Source: CBFDBF01 sp050293315
Lineage (GTDB): Bacteria; Pseudomonadota; Gammaproteobacteria; Chromatiales; Chromatiaceae
Assembly (NCBI GenBank): GCA_050293315.1
Contig: JBNKMS010000005.1
Span: 17,592-81,591, forward strand
Direction: 5' to 3'
DNA length: 64,000 bases
Position 1 is the stretch's first letter. Each line of letters begins with the position of its first letter. Both the position numbers and the translations under genes were made by a program. Positions 38,977 to 47,917 of the stretch are shown here, one piece after another. The notes below the pieces were generated by a model, which was not told the DNA's origin, did not search any database, and saw only the letters and a program-made list of their open reading frames with translations.

Positions 38977-40554
38977 TTAATTTTCCGGCTTGACTATCTT
39001 CATCAACGGCGAGAGATGCTTCTCAAAATGCTTCCAGCGCGCCATGGAGCTTGTGTAAATTGGTTTTCGCACCTGTGAGGCACTGGCTGTCTTTACTGCT
39101 CGTCTGTTTTTATGAAATTTGAGGCAATCTGGATCCCATGGTAACTCGAGATACTCAAGAATACGCCTTGCTTCATGCTCGATATCAGATACTACATTCT
39201 CATATCTTACATCCAAAATCCTGCCCGGTGGCAGCACACTATGCCAGTGTTCCATCGCTGTTCTGTAACGCAGATACTGTCTTCCCAGAGACTCAAGATC
39301 ATAACTAAATTCCTGGCCTTCCGAAAAATTGATGGCATAACAAGAGAAGCAGGTATCCATCGGATCACGCATTGAATGGATAATTTTCGCTTGAGGTAAA
39401 ATCAAATGGATCAGGCCTATATTGTTATAGTTGCCTGGCATTTTGTCGGTAATATAATGCACATCAGGCGCAAGCTCCCACACCCGGTCGAGATATTTCT
39501 GTCCAACAGCGCGCATGGAAGAAAGCGCGGCTTTATGATCTGTCAAATCCATGAAGCTTTCCGCCTCACTGATGATCTCACTTATTAATGGCAGCTCTCC
39601 TGCACCGAATGTTTCATGATGACTGGAGATAATCTGCTCGATGAGCGTCGAACCAGAACGCGGCATGCCAACAATAAATATAGGCACCCGCGGGTCCTCA
39701 ACATATGCTAATGAGTCGGCAATGGATGCATACTCCTCAAAGAGATTGCTTGAGTATATACCGCACAACCTATCTAGAAACTTATCTGCCTTAGCGTCAC
39801 TGTAAGGATTTGTTTGAGCACACAGACTGTTACCCTCCGCATACGCACTAAAGGCTTTATCGTATTGCCCCGCATGCTCCATGACCTTGCCCATCGCAAA
39901 ACCCAATTTAGCCCTATCATTCAGAGGCAATGATTCACGACCGGCGTAGACCCCCTCAAGCAGCTGGGGACTCAAACCGTTTATTATGCTTGGGAAATGA
40001 GAAATCGCAGTCGTCAATATATTCACATCATAAGGATCCAGCTCGACCGCCTTTGTCAACCATTGTTCTGCCTCATCAATTTTACCTAATAAAATCATCA
40101 TGGAACCAATGTTGCGATGCGCGGATGCGGAATTTGGGTCAATGGATAACGCCCGACGGAAAGAAGCATCTGCATCATCGTAATAATCTAAATACTTTTG
40201 TGACATACCCAAATTGTTATATGCCTCAGCATAATCAGGGTTAATATCGATTGCCCGTTTGAACTTCTCCACCGCAGCTGTGAAATCAGAATTCTCTTTA
40301 TCGATCAGCCCCAGATTTAACCAAGCTTCGGCAGAAGTGTTATCTATAGCAATGGCGCTCTGACATAGCTCCTTTGCCTCGTCTAGTTTATTTAACTTGA
40401 TCAATGTGGCTGCAAGGTTTGTTATGGTCGAAACCCTATCCGGCAAATTTCTCAGTGATTCACGGAAATTATCTTCTGCGACAAGATAATCTCCACGCTG
40501 AAAACTGTTCATCCCGGACAGAAATAGAGTCTTGGCTAATTCAAAATTACTCAT
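38977..40554 (-). CDS. TPR-repeat sulfotransferase family protein
   Basis: A 525-residue protein. The N-terminal 200 residues form about five TPR units (for example AEAWLNLGLIDKENSDFTAAVEKFKRA and AEAYNNLGMSQKYLDYYDDA). From residue about 285 comes a sulfotransferase domain with the PAPS-binding loop PIFIVGMPRSGSTLIEQI and a later KIIHSMRDPMDTCFSCY segment carrying the 3'-phosphate site. Proteins of this architecture are common in marine bacteria; their acceptors are mostly unknown. No signal peptide, so it is cytoplasmic. Confidence 0.88.
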   Translation of the reverse strand: MSNFELAKTLFLSGMNSFQRGDYLVAEDNFRESLRNLPDRVSTITNLAATLIKLNKLDEAKELCQSAIAIDNTSAEAWLNLGLIDKENSDFTAAVEKFKRAIDINPDYAEAYNNLGMSQKYLDYYDDADASFRRALSIDPNSASAHRNIGSMMILLGKIDEAEQWLTKAVELDPYDVNILTTAISHFPSIINGLSPQLLEGVYAGRESLPLNDRAKLGFAMGKVMEHAGQYDKAFSAYAEGNSLCAQTNPYSDAKADKFLDRLCGIYSSNLFEEYASIADSLAYVEDPRVPIFIVGMPRSGSTLIEQIISSHHETFGAGELPLISEIISEAESFMDLTDHKAALSSMRAVGQKYLDRVWELAPDVHYITDKMPGNYNNIGLIHLILPQAKIIHSMRDPMDTCFSCYAINFSEGQEFSYDLESLGRQYLRYRTAMEHWHSVLPPGRILDVRYENVVSDIEHEARRILEYLELPWDPDCLKFHKNRRAVKTASASQVRKPIYTSSMARWKHFEKHLSPLMKIVKPEN

Positions 40555-40741
40555 GAATAGATAGTTATATAGTGATTAGGCGGCATAACCTCAAACATCC
40601 TCATCCAATTACAGAGGCATAATCCCAGCAGTTATTACCTCTACGCACCTACAGCGTTGCTGAATTATGCATGCACGTGCATTATTAGACTATAGTGTAT
40701 TTCCATAGTACCTATATCTGCCATGGTTTAGAATAGTCGTC

Positions 40742-41623
40742 ATGCACTGGCTCCTACTCACCTTGATCAGCGCATTCAGTCTGGCCTCGGCAGATGCTGC
40801 CACCAAACATTGGTTGCGAGATTACGATGCCAGAGAGCTGGCCTTGATCCGGCTTACCCTATCCGGTTTACTACTTAGCCCCCTGCTACTGCTACAACCA
40901 TTTCCCGCACTACCACTCGAGTTCTGGGGGTGGATCGCCCTGTTAATGCCACTGGAGATCATTGCCCTGTTACTCTACATACAGGCGATTCGCGACTATC
41001 CACTGTGGCAGACTCTGCCCTATCTGGCCTTTACCCCGGTGTTTGTTACATTAACCGGCTGGGTGCTTTTAGCAGAGAGGGTCTCATTGTTGGGTTTTGC
41101 CGGCATCTTTCTCATATTTACCGGGGCATGGATTCTAAACCTTGAGACTAATACGTATAACAGAAGACATGGACTGCTTTCACCGTTAGCTGCAATCCTG
41201 CAGGGCCGCGGCGCCAGACTCATGCTGGTGGTGGCGATCATTTACAGCATAACCTCAGTTGGTGGAAAGGCTGCTATGCAATATATGCCGGCAGCACTAT
41301 TTGGACCATTTTATTTTGCGTTACTGGGCTCCCTGACCCTGCTCGTGTTTCTAATACACAGGCCTAAAGTACTCCGCGCACTCTACCGCAGACCAACCCC
41401 AAACATTACGATCGCTCTGTTTATGGCGGTGATGGCAATCACCCACTTCCTGGCCATACAGCAGATAGAGGCCGCCTATATGATCGCAATCAAACGCAGC
41501 AATATGTTATTCGGCATACTCTTCGGCGCCATTCTGTTTAACGAGGAGGGCCTAAGGACCCACATGACAGGGGGAGGACTTATGCTTGCTGGGGTCGCCC
41601 TGATTGCCTTAGGTAGTCAGTAG
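40742..41623 (+). CDS. EamA/DMT superfamily transporter
   Basis: A 293-residue permease with ten predicted helices in two halves of five, as in the EamA (drug/metabolite transporter) family. The first helix region SAFSLASADAATKHWLRDYDARELALIRL and the repeat-2 start GGKAAMQYMPAALFGPFYFALLGSL are visible. The substrate cannot be inferred. An upstream 12-nt palindrome ATGCACGTGCAT lies at 40671-40682. Confidence 0.86.
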   Translation: MHWLLLTLISAFSLASADAATKHWLRDYDARELALIRLTLSGLLLSPLLLLQPFPALPLEFWGWIALLMPLEIIALLLYIQAIRDYPLWQTLPYLAFTPVFVTLTGWVLLAERVSLLGFAGIFLIFTGAWILNLETNTYNRRHGLLSPLAAILQGRGARLMLVVAIIYSITSVGGKAAMQYMPAALFGPFYFALLGSLTLLVFLIHRPKVLRALYRRPTPNITIALFMAVMAITHFLAIQQIEAAYMIAIKRSNMLFGILFGAILFNEEGLRTHMTGGGLMLAGVALIALGSQ

Positions 41624-41718
41624 TAGAGCCTTTGGGGCCAACTTAAAAAGCGGTAATTAAGGTGGTAAAAAAACCCTTTTCCGCGCTCCCCTTTTCCTTT
41701 AGCCACCCAGGCAGGCCG

Positions 41719-41757
41719 ATTGACAATTGTCAATTAACCTAAGAATTTGATTATAAT
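41719..41757 (+). promoter_or_regulatory. promoter with 16-nt palindromic operator
   Basis: ATTGACAATTGTCAAT (41719-41734) is a perfect palindrome. Its right half overlaps a -35-like TTGTCA (41728-41733) that is 18 nt from a perfect TATAAT (41752-41757). A dimeric regulator bound here would block RNA polymerase, so repression of the gene at 41820 is likely. The regulator is not identified. Confidence 0.6.
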
Positions 41758-41819
41758 GCCACTCCCGTGCATACCGGCCACCTAGAGCTGGAACACACCC
41801 ATGAATTTGAGGAGATATT

Positions 41820-42365
41820 ATGATCACCAGTAAACCGGAATATGATGTCGGCCATGCCGAGATGAAACTGGCCACCATCCCCCACGACATTCTGCTGTTT
41901 AATCTAATCGGCAACCATATCCTGATCCAGGTGCTAGTGGGCGGCTTGGCCAATAGCTTCCCGTTTCTGCTTCTGATCCCACCGGCGATATCCATATCCC
42001 TGATCAGCTACACCCTGTGGCGTGCCGGCAAATCTCCCCAGCGGGATACCCCTTTCGTACAGTGCCACTGGGCCGTAGCCGCCAAACGTACCCGGCTGTT
42101 CCTGGTCATGCTCGGAGTTCTGGCGACAGCCTCCACTTTTGCCGCACTTGCCCACTTCTATATGGGCATGATGCAAGAGGCGGCGATAGCTGTAGTGATA
42201 GGCGGCGGACTGCTTCCTGTAATGGTAACTATGCTAATCCTGATCATGATGGAGTCCGAGGCCCTGCACATGGCCAGGCACAGAAGGGCACCCCGTTGCA
42301 CCAATATTCTGGATGAGCAGGATGCCTTCCAGCCGTCTGTAGAGGAGATTGCGGAGGTGGCCTGA
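41820..42365 (+). CDS. hypothetical membrane protein under palindromic operator control
   Basis: A 181-residue protein with a polar start, hydrophobic helices near 25-60, 90-115 and 120-145, and a charged C-terminal tail of about 30 residues. GAGGAG lies six nt before the ATG. I recognise no family. The upstream palindrome-overlapped promoter suggests dedicated regulation. It sits just ahead of the nitroreductase gene on the same strand (77 nt gap). Confidence 0.65.
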   Translation: MITSKPEYDVGHAEMKLATIPHDILLFNLIGNHILIQVLVGGLANSFPFLLLIPPAISISLISYTLWRAGKSPQRDTPFVQCHWAVAAKRTRLFLVMLGVLATASTFAALAHFYMGMMQEAAIAVVIGGGLLPVMVTMLILIMMESEALHMARHRRAPRCTNILDEQDAFQPSVEEIAEVA

Positions 42366-42442
42366 TGGGGCATTTACAGCAGATCATGTGGAGGCCAGAT
42401 GGTATAAAATAGGACGTATTTAGTCTCACCTGGGAGAACCAA

Positions 42443-43105
42443 ATGGATGCCATTCAATGCATCACCGGCCGCCGCAGTATCCGCAGGTTTAAACCTGATC
42501 CGGTACCGCCAGAGCTGCTCTCTGAGATAATCGACACCGCCAGGTGGAGTCCATCATATAAAAACAGCCAGCCATGGGAGGTGGTGCTCCTCTCCGGCGA
42601 AAAAAAGCAGGCCCTCTCCAGGATGCTACTAGAGAAGCTGGAGAACGGGGATAACCGCTGCCCAGATCTCGCTGCCCCAACCTCATGGCCTGAAGCGATA
42701 AAGGCCCGGATAGACCACATGATGCAAGCGAGGCAGAAGGCCACTGGGATAGACCTGAGCGCCCCGGAAAATGTCATAAAATCGAAACGGGCAAACTTCA
42801 ACTTCTACCACGCACCCCACGGTATCTACCTGCTGCAGGATTGCTCTCTCAGCGAGTGGTCGCTGTTTGACCTGGGGCTGTTTGCCCAGAGCCTGATGCT
42901 AGCGGCCCATGCCAAAGGTCTGGGCAGTGTACCGCAGGCCTATCTGACCGATTACGCCGAGGAGATCAAAGAGTTTCTTGCCATTCCGGCAAGCAAACGG
43001 TTGGTCTTGGGGATCTCAATCGGCTATCCGGATTTGGATGCGCCTGCCAACAACATGGGAAGAGAACGGGTAGAGAGTAGTGAATTCGTTACCTGGATGG
43101 AGTAG
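42443..43105 (+). CDS. nitroreductase family protein
   Basis: A 220-residue FMN-dependent oxidoreductase. Family features are the N-terminal RRSIRRFKPDPVPPELL (FMN phosphate site), ARWSPSYKNSQPWEVVLL, and the C-terminal GLGSVPQAYLTDYAEEI with LGISIGYPD. It reduces nitro compounds or quinones with NAD(P)H, but the natural substrate is unknown. GGGAGAACC precedes the ATG. Confidence 0.92.
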   Translation: MDAIQCITGRRSIRRFKPDPVPPELLSEIIDTARWSPSYKNSQPWEVVLLSGEKKQALSRMLLEKLENGDNRCPDLAAPTSWPEAIKARIDHMMQARQKATGIDLSAPENVIKSKRANFNFYHAPHGIYLLQDCSLSEWSLFDLGLFAQSLMLAAHAKGLGSVPQAYLTDYAEEIKEFLAIPASKRLVLGISIGYPDLDAPANNMGRERVESSEFVTWME

Positions 43106-43127
43106 GCGGCAACATAAAATAGCACAA

Positions 43128-43577
43128 TCAGCGCGTTCTCTGTTGCAGTATACGATCTAACGCATTGGCGAAGGCCTGACGATCACTCTTACTGATGGGC
43201 GAAGGACCGCCACTCACCTCTCCTATATCACGCATCTCCTGCATAAAGTTACGCATGGAGAGACGCTGTTGAATATTGTCCGGCGTATAGTGATCTCCCC
43301 TTGGATTTATCGCGTCCGCGCCCTTCTCGATCACCGCTGCCGCCAATGGGATATCCGCCGTGATGACCAGATCACCTGCAACCACCTGCTGCACAATATA
43401 GTTGTCAGCCACGTCAAACCCACCTGATACCTGGACCGTCTGGATATATGCAGATGGCGGAGTGCGCAACGCCTGGTTCGCCACCAACGTAAGGGGCAGC
43501 CGTATTCGTTGGGCGGCACGGAAGAGGATCTCCTTGATTACATTGGGACAGGCATCGGCATCGACCCAGATATGCAT
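43128..43577 (-). CDS. YaiI/YqxD family (DUF188) protein
   Basis: A 149-residue protein with the DUF188 pattern: [44 protein letters not shown] and [23 protein letters not shown]. The conserved Asp residues suggest a PIN-like nuclease fold, but activity is unproven. The ATG at 43577 matches relatives; a longer frame to 43694 is unlikely. It is convergent with the nitroreductase and divergent from deaD. Confidence 0.92.
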   Translation of the reverse strand: MHIWVDADACPNVIKEILFRAAQRIRLPLTLVANQALRTPPSAYIQTVQVSGGFDVADNYIVQQVVAGDLVITADIPLAAAVIEKGADAINPRGDHYTPDNIQQRLSMRNFMQEMRDIGEVSGGPSPISKSDRQAFANALDRILQQRTR

Positions 43578-43754
43578 AACCGCTCCGCTCTTAATGTAAT
43601 AGTGAAATACTGAGGTATTTTCAGGCTTTTTCTGCCCATTTCCAACTTTATGGGCAATTCTCTCCAAAATAGCGTACAATCCGCGCCCTTTCACCTATCT
43701 TTACCCAGGACGATCAATATCCGCCTGACAGCCCCCACTCCGGCAGAACAACTC

Positions 43755-45464
43755 ATGAATAGCGAAAACATCACTACCTTCTCCCAGCTGGCGCTGGCAC
43801 CAGCCATCCTCCGATCGATCGCAGATGTTGGCTATGAGGCCCCATCGCCGATTCAGGCCCAGAGCATCCCGGCCCTGCTCGAGGGGCGCGACCTGCTCGG
43901 ACAGGCCCAGACTGGGACCGGCAAGACCGCCGCCTTTTCTTTACCACTATTAAGCCGCCTGGATAGCTCTCTGAAGCAGCCGCAACTACTGGTACTGACC
44001 CCCACACGAGAGCTTGCGATCCAGGTATCTGAGGCTATCCAGACCTATGCCCGACATATCCCTGGATTCCATATCCTGCCGATCTACGGCGGCCAAAGTA
44101 TGGAGATACAGCTACGCCAGCTAAAGCGTGGAGTACAGGCTATTGTCGGCACCCCTGGGCGTGTCATGGATCACCTACGCCGCAAGACCATACAGCTTAA
44201 ACATCTGCAGGCAATCGTCCTGGATGAGGCCGACGAGATGTTACGAATGGGCTTCATAGATGATGTCGAGTGGATCCTGGAGCAGACCCCAAAGCAGCGC
44301 CAGCTGGCCCTCTTTTCGGCCACCATGCCTGCTGCCATCGCGCGAGTCGCCAATCGCCATCTGAACAATCCGGTAGAGGTAAAGGTCAAGGCAAAGACCG
44401 CAACAGTAGATACAATCAACCAACGCTTCTGGCAAGTGAGTGGACTGCATAAACTGGATGCCCTGACTCGAATACTGGAGACGGAAGAGTTTGATGCCGG
44501 CCTGATCTTTGTCCGCACCAAGAGCTCCACCGTAGAGCTGTCAGAGAAGCTGGAGGCACGCGGTTACGCCTGCGCCCCGCTGAATGGCGACATGAATCAG
44601 GCCCTGCGGGAACGCACAGTGGAACGTCTCAAGAATGGCGCCCTGGACCTGGTGGTTGCAACCGATGTGGCGGCCAGGGGGCTTGATGTAAAACGGATAA
44701 GCCATGTCTTCAATTACGACATACCAAACGACACCGAATCCTATATACATCGCATCGGTCGAACTGGGCGCGCCGGCAGTAAAGGTGAGGCGATACTGTT
44801 TGTCTCCCCACGCGAACAGCGGATGCTACGAGCGATTGAAAAGGCGACCAGACAGAAGATCTCCCCTATACAGATGCCGTCGCGGGAGCAACTTACAGGC
44901 CACCGGGTAGATCGCTTCAAACAACTTATCAGCACTACCCTGGAGTCCCAGGAGTTGGGTTTCTTTGAGGAGCTCATCGACAGCTACCAGAGCGAGCACA
45001 ATATCGGTATGAGCGAGATTGCCGCCGCCCTGGCATATCTGGCGCAGTCAGAGCGCCCTCTCCAGATCGAAGAGCGCTCCCATAAAAGGCATAAAAGCGA
45101 ACAACCCCATGGAGAGCGCAAAAAGAGCGCACAAAAACAGCGTCCAAAACAACAACCGCTGCGTAGAGAGGATGAGATCCCGATGGACGCTTACCGTGTT
45201 GAGGTGGGACGAGAGCACGGGGTCGAGGCGAAGAATATTATCGGGGCAATATCCAATGAGGCCGGGATTGAGAGTAAATTTATCGGCCGCGTAAAACTGC
45301 ATGACAAACATAGCACTATAGAGCTACCTGAAGGGATGCCGAAAGATGTCTATAGACACCTAAAGAGGGTATGGGTCTGCGGCCATCAGCTTAAGATCAG
45401 CAAGACTGGCGACAGTGGCAAGAGGGCGAAAAAAGGCAGAAAAACAAAGCAGAGAAAGAGCTGA
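43755..45464 (+). CDS. deaD: DEAD-box RNA helicase (DeaD/CsdA type)
   Basis: A 569-residue helicase that remodels RNA in ribosome assembly and cold adaptation. The core has GQAQTGTGKTAAF (Walker A), LTPTRELAIQV, VLDEADEMLRMG, FSATMP, and VATDVAARGLDV with HRIGRTGRAG. After a basic linker comes a C-terminal DbpA-type RNA-binding domain (AYRVEVGREHGVEAKNIIGAI, IGRVKLHDKHSTIELPEG) and a Lys/Arg-rich tail. I choose the ATG at 43755 (MNSENITTFSQLAL); an upstream open stretch to 43650 lacks family similarity. The long leader is typical of csdA-like genes. Confidence 0.93.
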   Translation: MNSENITTFSQLALAPAILRSIADVGYEAPSPIQAQSIPALLEGRDLLGQAQTGTGKTAAFSLPLLSRLDSSLKQPQLLVLTPTRELAIQVSEAIQTYARHIPGFHILPIYGGQSMEIQLRQLKRGVQAIVGTPGRVMDHLRRKTIQLKHLQAIVLDEADEMLRMGFIDDVEWILEQTPKQRQLALFSATMPAAIARVANRHLNNPVEVKVKAKTATVDTINQRFWQVSGLHKLDALTRILETEEFDAGLIFVRTKSSTVELSEKLEARGYACAPLNGDMNQALRERTVERLKNGALDLVVATDVAARGLDVKRISHVFNYDIPNDTESYIHRIGRTGRAGSKGEAILFVSPREQRMLRAIEKATRQKISPIQMPSREQLTGHRVDRFKQLISTTLESQELGFFEELIDSYQSEHNIGMSEIAAALAYLAQSERPLQIEERSHKRHKSEQPHGERKKSAQKQRPKQQPLRREDEIPMDAYRVEVGREHGVEAKNIIGAISNEAGIESKFIGRVKLHDKHSTIELPEGMPKDVYRHLKRVWVCGHQLKISKTGDSGKRAKKGRKTKQRKS

Positions 45465-45493
45465 CCGAGACCACCTCAACCCATATATGTGCT

Positions 45494-45667
45494 ATGTTCA
45501 GTAAGAAGGGGATCCGCTATACCAAATATGATGTAGAGACCTCAGCAAAGGGCCAAAGAGATTATAAGAAGCTCGGCGGTGGTGGCGTACCCGTCATCAA
45601 GATTGGTAGCAAGGTGATGCGCGGCTTCTCCCAGGCGCGATTTGATTCGATATACAACTCCGGCTGA
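45494..45667 (+). pseudogene. decayed glutaredoxin-family gene remnant
   Basis: My translation of this gap gives 57 residues (MFSKKGIRYTKYDVE... GVPVIKIGSKVMRGFS...). These are the second half of a small glutaredoxin-domain protein: the GIRY-DVE strand, the cis-Pro VPVI and the GFS end. The redox motif CxxC is absent: the preceding in-frame codons read TTSTHICAMF, as if a CPYC-like block had been lost or shifted. The frame starts 30 nt after the deaD stop, with no convincing ribosome site. It could be a pseudogene, a truncated inactive protein, or the product of a sequencing error. Confidence 0.5.
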
Positions 45668-45806
45668 TCCGTAAGATACATATGACCAAGGTCACATAAA
45701 TTAGAGGTAGAGTGTCACAGGAGGGCAATCGACTAAACATAGCGGAACTATTGCCTCACATACGGCTCAGAGGCTTTAGCAATACCAGCAACCACAAGGA
45801 GCTACT

Positions 45807-46607
45807 ATGAATAAAAGACAGACAATACTAGCGGTCACGGCCGTAACAGTGGCCTCCCTCTTTGTCATCCTCTCGACCGGCTGCGTACCACCACCTGGCG
45901 GCATCTATGGCGGGGGGGGTGGCGGTGGCGCCTTGGAGTGGAACACCAACCGCCCAGGTATGGATATGGGCCCAGGCTTCTCTGTGGCAAATGCCAACCA
46001 GTGCAAAAACCACTGCAACTCCAACGGAAGTTGCAGAGCGTGGACCTATGTTAAATCCGGTCACAAGTGCTGGCTAAAACATGGCGTACCAGCAGGACAG
46101 CCGAACAACTGCTGCACCTCCGGGGTTAAGACCTGGGGTGGTGGTGGAGGCGGCGGTGGAGGCGGTAGTGCCATGGAGTGGAACACCAACCGCCCAGGCA
46201 TGGATATGGGCCCAGGCTTCTCTGTGGCAAACGCCAACCAATGCAAAAACCACTGCAACTCCAACGGAAGCTGCAGGGCGTGGACCTATGTCAAATCCGG
46301 TCACAAGTGCTGGCTGAAGCATAACGTACCGGCAGCACAGGCAAACAGCTGCTGTACCTCCGGGGTAAAGACCTGGGGTGGCGGTGGTGGCGGTGTTTCT
46401 AATTTTGTGAACAATCGCAACCGACCAGGCATGGATATGGGTCCCGGCTACACTGTTGCAAATGCTGGCGTCTGCAGGAGCCACTGCAACTCCAACGGAA
46501 GTTGCAGGGCGTGGACCTATGTCAAGAGCAACCACAAGTGCTGGCTGAAAAATGGCATACCAGCAGAACATGTAAGCACCTGCTGCGTCTCTGGACGCAA
46601 GCCATAG
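45807..46607 (+). CDS. lipoprotein with three tandem PAN/Apple-like domains
   Basis: A 266-residue exported protein. It has a signal peptide with lipobox LSTGC (Cys26), then three copies of a roughly 62-residue Cys-rich module joined by polyglycine linkers. Each module holds NRPGMDMGPG, a CxxxC pair, NSNGSCRAWTYVKS and HKCWLK, and ends in CC, giving six Cys per copy, typical of PAN_4/Apple domains. Such domains bind protein or carbohydrate ligands. AAGGAG precedes the ATG, and a 14-bp hairpin follows the stop. It probably sits on the outer membrane, facing outward or into the periplasm. Confidence 0.82.
   Translation: MNKRQTILAVTAVTVASLFVILSTGCVPPPGGIYGGGGGGGALEWNTNRPGMDMGPGFSVANANQCKNHCNSNGSCRAWTYVKSGHKCWLKHGVPAGQPNNCCTSGVKTWGGGGGGGGGGSAMEWNTNRPGMDMGPGFSVANANQCKNHCNSNGSCRAWTYVKSGHKCWLKHNVPAAQANSCCTSGVKTWGGGGGGVSNFVNNRNRPGMDMGPGYTVANAGVCRSHCNSNGSCRAWTYVKSNHKCWLKNGIPAEHVSTCCVSGRKP
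45935..46600 (+). repeat. three near-identical PAN-encoding tandem repeats
   Basis: The first copy begins at about 45935 and the second at about 46175, a 240-nt period; the third starts its NRPGMD block 231 nt after that of the second. Copies one and two are almost identical at DNA level, including synonymous positions, over about 200 nt. The third is more diverged at its edges. Such DNA can expand or contract by recombination. Confidence 0.85.
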
Positions 46608-46613
46608 TGACAA

Positions 46614-46652
46614 ACCCACAACACCCTACCTGATTGGCAGGGTGTTGTGGGT
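46614..46652 (+). terminator. hairpin after the PAN-repeat gene
   Basis: Two perfect 14-nt arms, ACCCACAACACCCT (46614-46627) and its complement (46639-46652), flank an 11-nt loop, seven nt after the stop codon. Only a short T-run follows, so it may act as a 3' end stabiliser as much as a terminator. It also serves the convergent yceI gene side. Confidence 0.65.
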
Positions 46653-46714
46653 GATTTGAACTACTATCTCTAACATGTGCGGGAAACAGTCCCGGACAAT
46701 GCAAGCAATACGAC

Positions 46715-47287
46715 CTAGCGGCGTATCCCCTCCACATACAGAAATAGCTCTAACTCTTGGGATGCAGGACCGAGGTCTTTTTTAATGCCGAAATCCTTGA
46801 GAGTCAGGGTAGTGGTGCCAGAGAAACCGCGCCGCTCTCCGCCCCAAGGATCAGGGCCAGATCCGATATGTTGCACATCGATAACGATCTGCTTGGTAAC
46901 ACCATGTAGGGTCAGATCGCCTGTCAACACTGCGGTACCATCTGCATTCTCTTTATAAGATATCCCGAAAAAACTTGCGGTCGGGAACTTCTCTACATCG
47001 AGAAAATCCTCTCCGCGCAAATGTTTGTCCCGCTCTGCGTGGTTAGAGTCGATACTGGAGGTATCGACCACAACCTCCACACGCGATGCAGCTGGATCTT
47101 TCTCGTCATAACTAAAACTGCCATCAAACCTGTTAAACCGCCCCAGCAACCAGCTATAACCAAGGTGCTTTATCCGGAACTCGATTGCAGCATGCGCCCC
47201 CTTGGTATCAATCATATATTCTGCCGCCACTGCAGGTAGTGCCAGTAGTAAGCCTGCTATCACTAAAACGGCCTCTATTTTTTTCAT
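46715..47287 (-). CDS. YceI family periplasmic lipid-binding protein
   Basis: A 190-residue exported protein. The signal peptide ends near AVAA. The YceI lipocalin-like pattern is clear: HAAIEFRIKHLGYSWLLGRFNRFDGSF, VEVVVDTSSIDSNHAERDKHLRG, GDLTLHGVTKQIVIDV and GFSGTTTLTLKDFGIKKD. YceI proteins bind isoprenoid or quinone-like lipids. I use the ATG at 47287 with GGAGG seven nt upstream; a GTG two codons earlier is the alternative. It follows a cytochrome b561 gene, a common pairing. Confidence 0.93.
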   Translation of the reverse strand: MKKIEAVLVIAGLLLALPAVAAEYMIDTKGAHAAIEFRIKHLGYSWLLGRFNRFDGSFSYDEKDPAASRVEVVVDTSSIDSNHAERDKHLRGEDFLDVEKFPTASFFGISYKENADGTAVLTGDLTLHGVTKQIVIDVQHIGSGPDPWGGERRGFSGTTTLTLKDFGIKKDLGPASQELELFLYVEGIRR

Positions 47288-47308
47288 ATTCACCCCTCCT
47301 TCAGCTGC

Positions 47309-47854
47309 CTATCTTCCAAACATACGCAGCAGGGTTCGATCCCGATCAATAAAATGGTGTTTCAATGCACCACTAAGGTGCAATACAACGAGTGTAATCG
47401 TAGTAACGGCCAGAGTAAAATGCAGCTTTCCTGCTATATCCTCCTGCTGATCAATACCAGAGATCAGTGCTGGCAGCTCAAACCAGCCGAATACAGATAC
47501 CGGCCTCCCATCTGCGGTAGATATCAGATATCCGGAGAACATTACAGTAAACAATAATAAATAGAGCAGGCGATGTGCCTGCCTGGCGGCGAACTGCTCC
47601 AGCGCAGTATGGTTAGGCAGTGGCTCCGGAGGGGGGCTATACCAGCGCCACAGCAGCCGGACAAGCATCAACAGGAATAGTAAAACCCCGACAGAGCGGT
47701 GGATATCCGGCCCCTGCCGATACCATGGGTGGTAGTATTCGAGGCTAGTCATCCACAGACCGAGCAGAAAAAGCAGAGGAACCACCGCCGCCACACTCCA
47801 GTGCAACAGTATGGCGACTACCCCATAGCTCTGCCGATCACTCTTCCAACCCAT
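47309..47854 (-). CDS. cytochrome b561 family protein
   Basis: About 181 residues with four membrane helices and haem-ligating His residues at the usual places (LLHWSVAA near 16, DIHRSVGVLLF near 51, HRLLYLLLF and LHLSGALKHHFIDRD at the end). It moves electrons from quinol or to periplasmic acceptors. I prefer the ATG at 47854 (MGWKSDRQSYGVVAILLHW), which fits b561 starts; the frame is open upstream to 47893. It is 21 nt upstream of yceI, so both are likely one operon. Confidence 0.9.
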   Translation of the reverse strand: MGWKSDRQSYGVVAILLHWSVAAVVPLLFLLGLWMTSLEYYHPWYRQGPDIHRSVGVLLFLLMLVRLLWRWYSPPPEPLPNHTALEQFAARQAHRLLYLLLFTVMFSGYLISTADGRPVSVFGWFELPALISGIDQQEDIAGKLHFTLAVTTITLVVLHLSGALKHHFIDRDRTLLRMFGR

Positions 47855-47917
47855 ATAGCAAATAAACACCCCGGACAATAGGACTAGGCGCAATGTTAGC
47901 GCCTGCCCAGGTGATGG

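Noticed and set aside
43650..43754. N-terminal extension of the DEAD-box helicase
   Set aside because: The extra residues have no family similarity, while the ATG at 43755 gives the standard start.
45683..45694. TGACC-AA-GGTCA inverted repeat upstream of the PAN lipoprotein
   Set aside because: Short and unsupported by a nearby promoter match; could be chance.
45935..46600. Repeats considered as a CRISPR array
   Set aside because: They are coding repeats of about 240 nt with no short spacers; no CRISPR array or cas gene is present in the window.
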